A stretch of DNA of 64,000 nt from Bryopsis sp. KO-2023 (Eukaryota; Chlorophyta; Ulvophyceae; Bryopsidales; Bryopsidaceae), in assembly GCA_030272585.1 (NCBI GenBank), contig BSYQ01000014.1:496001-560000 (forward strand), read 5' to 3'. Shown here one piece after another: positions 60,001 to 64,000 of this stretch. Every line of letters starts with the position of its first letter. Within the stretch, counting starts at the first letter, position 1. Under the pieces are notes generated by a model, which saw only the letters and a program-made list of their open reading frames with translations, did no database searches and had not been told where the DNA came from. A program made the translations under genes and the position numbers.

Positions 60001-60286
60001 AAGCAATCACAGAACTACCAATATAGGCGTCTTGCAAAAAAGAAACGTGCGCCTCAACAGTATTGCGGACCAAGACAGCCACCCCCCCCGATCGTCTACG
60101 TGCATCCCTCTCCAAAAAATGTGCCGTAAAATGAGGCAAGTTTGAAAGCAACCCAGTATCCCCAATCTCCTGCAAAACCAAAACATCGATTCTATCTAGC
60201 AATTCAATCAAACAGGCCATCTTCCCCACAGTTGCCGACCGAAGATTCCACGTTCCGAGACGAAGGAATATCGGTCGGCCGCACCC
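57002..60286 (-). CDS. LINE B ORF2: APE endonuclease + reverse transcriptase
   Basis: About 1,094 codons are open after the ORF1 TAG. The endonuclease has LGTWNLRS, LQEIGD, LLGDFNGHTG and SDHRAVVL. The reverse transcriptase has LSMDLAKAYDSV, RGVRQGCPFSPLLY and FADDTLV. The C-terminal CCHC-like segment is YCPFCL...EVHFLFAC. The protein nicks target DNA and copies the element RNA in place. The first ATG in this frame is at 60220, after the conserved TWNLRS, so an ATG start would lose part of the endonuclease. The frame is continuous with ORF1 except for one TAG at 60289-60287. Confidence 0.9.
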   Translation of the reverse strand, partial: GCGRPIFLRLGTWNLRSATVGKMACLIELLDRIDVLVLQEIGDTGLLSNLPHFTAHFLERDARRRSGGVAVLVRNTVEAHVSFLQDAYIGSSVIAFSLVFGSFSLTVFGVYLPSPSSSYSDQSVWDDLESAVLSRRSGNVVLLGDFNGHTGTEVDGEDVGFQERSNCDRSAVSWNGRRLLSLCQAAGVRIFNGRVRGDLIGECTFRQQGVWSLLDYVVGSESILSDWDVSLFVEPDPPLHISDHRAVVLTVAFSQVWDQAVDRGRYRMAARDQQRLARFLRCNRDSLLSGIDSGASVDCVARSVSAVVTTQLVKRSSSVPARRVSRQPWYNQACIDALREYRRAWRAYLRRPESPDLAVDARRLRNRYFAVLAREKRQFDLGYGDYMQRLFKEDSKRFHSTLFPRQKRASDAVTLDDWHKHFTEFFEASSLDTDDPEPHVDIRSDVLGRDDLVTPFTDVEVKQAVRKLKLGTCAGADSWTPAFFKGQGLQEAWLPLLLALFNRCLRERRVPRSWLFGMVRPIYKNRGHRSDPIRYRPIMLCTVWYKLFVYTLMERVAPVLDPVRHPTQAGFRRGCETVTWILLAWGLIFWAKKTGNLLFLLSMDLAKAYDSVHHDRLWLHLRRMGLHPWLIELVRYMYQNSSAVVRGTRGCSRSFEMRRGVRQGCPFSPLLYTCYHDNFPLLLERLDLERVVFDLVKIVAMIFADDTLVPLRDEEGVQAVGDLTLRFEQDWHIKTNHEKTEVLAVNPGSRTSVSFGGHDVPLQRTLKYLGVVFYDGPGDVNVFREHISKVLCAGNVAVGRLRARAFEIGLRDPRTLVALFKMYVLGKVQYAAPVWVFFLTQQHKRELNDLLVRYLKSVLRLPTRALKNFVYLECGVLPVTFYLYRNALKFWNRLMQLPATHPTRAMLFWLRGQPDSRRSWWVQFRDMVRRFVPQFDGFVEVDVATWARAYKADIVGQLRSRHPRIVAYYNRFKPTFCYTNALSSFTDLGLRTTWVRFRARLHGLEIDAVDLSDRDVPLNERYCPFCLAAGVSTPENEVHFLFACPLYVRLRVNSVVEESRGSLFRLFNCPGQVRVAVYIRRALALRREWLDARS

Positions 60287-62392
60287 CTATTCATCGATCG
60301 TGATGGGATCACCACCCATCTGAAGCGCTGGAGAAAAAGGAACCAACTCAGAACCAACAGGTCCCTGATGAGCACGCGAACCCGATGGAGCAGAACCGTT
60401 CTGGTGAGGAGGACCACCATGATGTCCACCCACAGGCCCAAAAAGAATGTCGGTCAGAGCCGCCATATCCACGAACATACCCCTCCACCTGCTGTTCTGG
60501 TTGCGTGGTCAGCCGGATTCTCGGCGTTCTTGGTGGGTTCAGTTTCGTGATATGGTGAGACGCTTTGTTCCACAGTTCGATGGGTTTGTGGAGGTGGACG
60601 TGGCGACCTGGGCGCGTGCCTATAAGGCAGATATTGTGGGTCAATTGCGTTCCCGACATCCGCGTATCGTGGCGTATTATAATCGGTTCAAACCGACGTT
60701 TTGTTACACGAACGCGTTGTCTTCTTTTACGGATTTGGGTTTGCGTACGACTTGGGTGCGTTTTCGGGCTCGTCTTCACGGTTTGGAGATCGATGCTGTG
60801 GACTTGAGTGATAGAGACGTGCCTTTGAACGAGAGGTATTGTCCGTTTTGTTTGGCCGCTGGGGTTTCGACGCCTGAAAACGAGGTGCATTTTCTTTTTG
60901 CTTGTCCGCTTTATGTGCGGTTGCGTGTGAACTCGGTCGTGGAAGAGAGTCGTGGCTCTCTATTTCGTTTGTTTAATTGTCCGGGGCAGGTTCGTGTGGC
61001 TGTTTATATTCGCCGGGCGCTCGCCTTGCGTAGGGAGTGGTTGGACGCTCGTTCGTAGTGGGCTTGTAGCGACTGGTGGTGTTTGTTTTTCGTTGTTCTG
61101 GATGTTTCGTTTGATGGGGAAGTTGGTGTTCTTCGTTGTTTGCTTTGTTTGTTGGGCGCTCGCTCCGGGTTTCTGAGTTGGAAGCGACCGATTCTTGTGT
61201 TTGGTTTTATGTTTTGACGTTTGGGCTCTTTCTTGAGTTTCGATTGGGGATTTCTGGTTTCAGAGACGTTGGAACTTTTTTGTTTTAGGAGATTTTGTTC
61301 ATTTAGGAGTTGATTACATTCAGAGGCTTTTGCCTTGCTTCGAACGTTGGGACACGATTCACTCATGTATGTCGTTGCAACAGGGCGGTTTGCCCTACGC
61401 AACTTGTAATCCTTGTATCCTTGTATCCACCTGGTATCCGGGCCATCGATCGTGACCGGGAGTGGCCTGCCAACCTTGGGCACCACAAAAAGACGCTCAT
61501 CATCGAAGAACGCCCTCTCAAGACGAGCGTCAGGGCGATCCTTCTCCTTGAACGCCAACTGGTGAATCGGCATCAACTGTTGGCGAATCGCTCGCTGACG
61601 AGCCGTCAGATCGTGTCGAAGGCCAAAACCGGCAGGAACACCAGCCAAGCTGCCAGCAGAGATGGCCAAACGGATGTCCTTCTTCATTCCCCACAACGCC
61701 AATGGAATCAGATCGGTCTTAAACCGCACCAGTAGAGGCCGCGGACGAGCACCAGCCCGGAAACGACCAAGACGAGTCACGAACGCGACGTGAGAGGAAT
61801 ACCGCTCTGTCGAGGAATCCATCAGCTCGTCCTGAAGCCGATCCAAGATGCCAACAACTGTGTCGCGCAGGGCAGGACCCCGTTCAGCCTCCGAATCAGG
61901 TACACCAACAAACAGGAGATTCGATTTCTTCTCCAACTGACTGATAGAATCAACTGCAAGAGACAAGCGATCCTCCAGACCACCAATAGTACGTCGCACG
62001 TCCGCAGGAGGGCCAGCCTGCTCAAATGACTTCACCTTGGCCTCCAAAGCCACAACACGTTGAGCGAGGTCAACTTCACATTTCTCCACACGAGCCTCCA
62101 GGCTCTGGATTCGAGAAATCATCGATTCCTGCATGGACTCCAGTTTCTCCGGAACCGAATCGAGACGCATCAGCGTAACCACCATTTTTTTAACACACGC
62201 CTGGAGGTCCTTGATCACACGCACCGAATCAGTCTGTGCATCAACGCGCTCATGCAAAAAGGTGAACGCCGGATCCCTCACGTCAATAGACGGGCAGGCT
62301 GCTGCGTCAGTTCGGGGGTCTGAGTCCGCCCGGCGCTTAGGACGCTGAACCCCCTCCATACTGGTCCCCTGGTCCTCAGGTCCATCCCCCAT
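60287..62392 (-). pseudogene. LINE B ORF1 (L1 ORF1p-like), split by a LINE B insertion
   Basis: Its two pieces are 62392-61426 and 60490-60287. The ATG at 62392 starts MGDGPEDQGTSMEG. Coiled-coil heptads follow (MISRIQSLEARVEKCEVDL; RRTIGGLEDRLSLAVDSI), then the RRM-like region (KKSNLLFVGVPDSEAERGPA; RPLLVRFKTDLIPLALW) and the C-terminal domain (TARQRAIRQQLMPIHQ). The end after the insertion reads MFVDMAALTDILFGPVGG... to ITIDE then TAG. The inserted copy is flanked by TCCACCT on both sides, so the interruption is an ordinary later insertion. Confidence 0.85.
60491..61425 (+). mobile_element. 5'-truncated LINE B copy inside LINE B ORF1
   Basis: The 7-bp repeat TCCACCT stands at 60484-60490 and 61426-61432. 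The copy holds the last ~190 codons of ORF2 (60491-61058, ending WLDARS) plus the full 3' UTR, hairpin and CTTGTATCC tail. It is nearly identical to 57569-56637 of the host copy, so it is a very recent insertion in the opposite orientation. Confidence 0.9.
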
Positions 62393-62576
62393 ATCACTGC
62401 CCTCACGATTTCGCCAAAGGCGTAGAGCCGTACGAAAAATAAACGAGCTGGCTGACGCAATCGTGCCTGTTCTACACCCCTTGCAGCCGAGAGCAATGGA
62501 GTTCCACACCCCCAGATGACGTTCCACGGTCCAAGCAAGTTTATACTTCAGCAAGTATAAACGGCTGCAAGCTTAC

Positions 62577-62712
62577 GTGCAAGTATATACCGTGCAAGCT
62601 TACACCCGGCAAGCTTACACCCTGCAAGCTTACTCCCTGCAAGCTTACACCCTGCAAGCTTACACCCTGCAAGCTTACACCCTGCAAGCTTACACCCTGC
62701 AAGCGTACACCT
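62577..62712. repeat. 15-bp tandem repeat in the LINE B 5' region
   Basis: About nine units of CTGCAAGCTTACACC with few variants, upstream of ORF1 in the full-length B copy. On the minus strand it could be read as a (KLAGC)n peptide, but that frame is upstream of, and separate from, the likely ORF1 start. Confidence 0.85.
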
Positions 62713-63033
62713 GTTCCACACCACAGTACTACAGGGCGACACCCGTGTAACAGGTGCGACACCCCTGAGCGAACGTGTGACAGGTACCCACAATGCCCAG
62801 TCCAATCGTGACAACCCCCTGCAGTGGCTGTCACTAGCGTGATGAACCGTGAAAGGACAGGTCAGGCGCTCGAATCCCAGTGATCCCACAACACAGCACA
62901 ACACCTCCCACAGCAGCTCCCACAGGCCCAAGCGAAAAAGGAATGATCCAGAAGGGAAATCAGCGCCAGAGAAGGCGAAAACAGCGAGCCAGAGGCGAGC
63001 AGAGCCTAAGGGAAGCGATCTGAGCCGAAGGAG

Positions 63034-63685
63034 AACGTTCTGAGAATCAGGAAAACGTTCTGAGAATCAGGAAAACGTTCTGAGAATCAGGAAAACGTTC
63101 TGAGAATCAGGAAAACGTTCTGAGAATCAGGAAAACGTTCTGAGAATCAGGAAAACGTTCTGAGAATCAGGAAAACGTTCTGAGAATCAGGAAAACGTTC
63201 TGAGAATCAGGAAAACGTTCTGAGAATCAGGAAAACGTTCTGAGAATCAGGAAAACGTTCTGAGAATCAGGAAAACGTTCTGAGAATCAGGAAAACGTTC
63301 TGAGAATCAGGAAAACGTTCTGAGAATCAGGAAAACGTTCTGAGAATCAGGAAAACGTTCTGAGAATCAGGAAAACGTTCTGAGAATCAGGAAAACGTTC
63401 TGAGAATCAGGAAAACGTTCTGAGAATCAGGAAAACGTTCTGAGAATCAGGAAAACGTTCTGAGAATCAGGAAAACGTTCTGAGAATCAGGAAAACGTTC
63501 TGAGAATCAGGAAAACGTTCTGAGAATCAGGAAAACGTTCTGAGAATCAGGAAAACGTTCTGAGAATCAGGAAAACGTTCTGAGAATCAGGAAAACGTTC
63601 TGAGAATCAGGAAAACGTTCTGAGAATCAGGAAAACGTTCTGAGAATCAGGAAAACGTTCTGAGAATCAGGAAAACGTTCTGTGA
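63034..63685. repeat. 20-bp monomer array (~32 copies) at the 5' end of LINE B
   Basis: The unit TTCTGAGAATCAGGAAAACG repeats about 32 times with almost no variation. It starts just upstream of the element's 5' UTR and ends at the 7-bp target repeat CGACATA. Its place inside the target duplication makes it part of the LINE, like the tandem promoter monomers known at the 5' end of some mouse L1s. Promoter activity is inferred only from position. Confidence 0.9.
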
Positions 63686-63688
63686 ATC

Positions 63689-64000
63689 GCGACATAGTCC
63701 AAAAGACTCCAAACACCCTGTTGCCGAAACGTACACTCCCCAATCAAATCCCCACGAACACGGCCATTGAAAATACGCACACCAGCAGCCTGACACAAAG
63801 ACAAAAGACGACGACCATTCCAACTAACAGCAGAGCGATCACAATTGGATCTCTCCTGAAACCCAACATCCTCCCCGTCCACCTCGGTGCCCGTATGCCC
63901 ATTGAAATCCCCAAGCAAAACAACGTTTTCAGAACGACGTGACAAAACAGCCGACTCCAAATCGTCCCAAACACTCTGATCGGAGTAAGAAGAACTCGGA
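63689..64000 (-). pseudogene. LINE B' fragment: ORF2 endonuclease region, continues beyond the window
   Basis: It matches 59634-59945 of the full-length B copy (VVLLGDFNGHTGTEVDGEDV; GVRIFNGRVRGDLIGECTF) with a few differences. It is the other half of the B' copy seen at 56106-56636, separated from it by the insertion of the full-length B element. Confidence 0.85.

Larger units (their letters stand above)
56637..63688 (-). mobile_element. Full-length LINE family B (L1-like), with 5' monomer array
   Basis: CGACATA (7 bp) lies on both sides (56630-56636 and 63689-63695), a target duplication inside LINE B'. Reading from the 5' end (right): a 20-bp monomer array, a 15-bp repeat, ORF1, TAG, ORF2, a 3' UTR, a terminal hairpin (GTTGCAACAGGGCGGTTTGC on the element strand) and the tail CTTGTATCCTTGTAT. 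Its only visible interruption is a truncated B copy at 60491-61425 within ORF1. ORF2 is open over its full length, so apart from ORF1 it looks recently active. Confidence 0.88.

Noticed and set aside
62548-62931. Minus-strand frame with a (KLAGC)n pentapeptide-like repeat
   Set aside because: It is the translation of a 15-bp DNA repeat in the LINE B 5' region; ORF1 more likely starts at the ATG at 62392.
63034-63685. CRISPR-like array or centromeric satellite
   Set aside because: Units are directly adjacent with no spacers, and the array lies inside the LINE target duplication in a eukaryotic genome.

Overview
This is intron-rich nuclear DNA of a eukaryote, most likely a unicellular alga or other protist. 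The five host genes are split by many short GT-AG introns with T-rich acceptors. The transposons (chromodomain Ty3/gypsy, L1-like LINEs, TIR elements) are eukaryotic. I cannot place the lineage. Host genes were assembled by hand; every junction listed keeps the reading frame, which is the main support for the models.

Layout. 1-6,921 (-): a MATH + USP gene of the USP7 family, running off the left edge, whose catalytic Cys and His both appear to be Ser. 7,660-24,349: a large LTR element with 5-bp target repeats and ~1.5 kb LTRs, showing no recognisable gag/pol of its own, split by a nested, intact-looking chromodomain gypsy element (13,464-22,068). 25,537-34,731 (+): a 16-exon gene predicted to encode 1,211 aa. 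It joins an unrecognised N-terminal region, a peptidase-S74/intramolecular-chaperone domain with its Ser-Lys dyad, and a Dicer/RIG-I-type DExH helicase. I know of no such fusion, and it is the best candidate here for an undescribed system. 35,695-38,773 (-): a receptor-like Ser/Thr kinase with a signal peptide, a CBM2-like ectodomain and one membrane span. 40,373-41,324 (+): a small WW-like, probably mitochondrial, membrane protein. 42,321-47,622 (+): CNOT3, a CCR4-NOT subunit.

From ~48 kb to the right edge the DNA is nested repeats: a TA-flanked MITE, a foldback element carrying two inverted tRNA-like sequences, and two families of L1-like LINEs (called A and B here) inserted in one another. 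In both families ORF2 lies in the same frame as ORF1 beyond one TAG codon, and no ATG precedes the conserved endonuclease start. This suggests ORF2 is made by stop-codon readthrough. The full-length B copy carries about 32 copies of a 20-bp monomer at its 5' end.

The host genes do not form one pathway. They cover ubiquitin-related binding, RNA sensing or processing, surface carbohydrate sensing, a mitochondrial membrane protein and mRNA decay.
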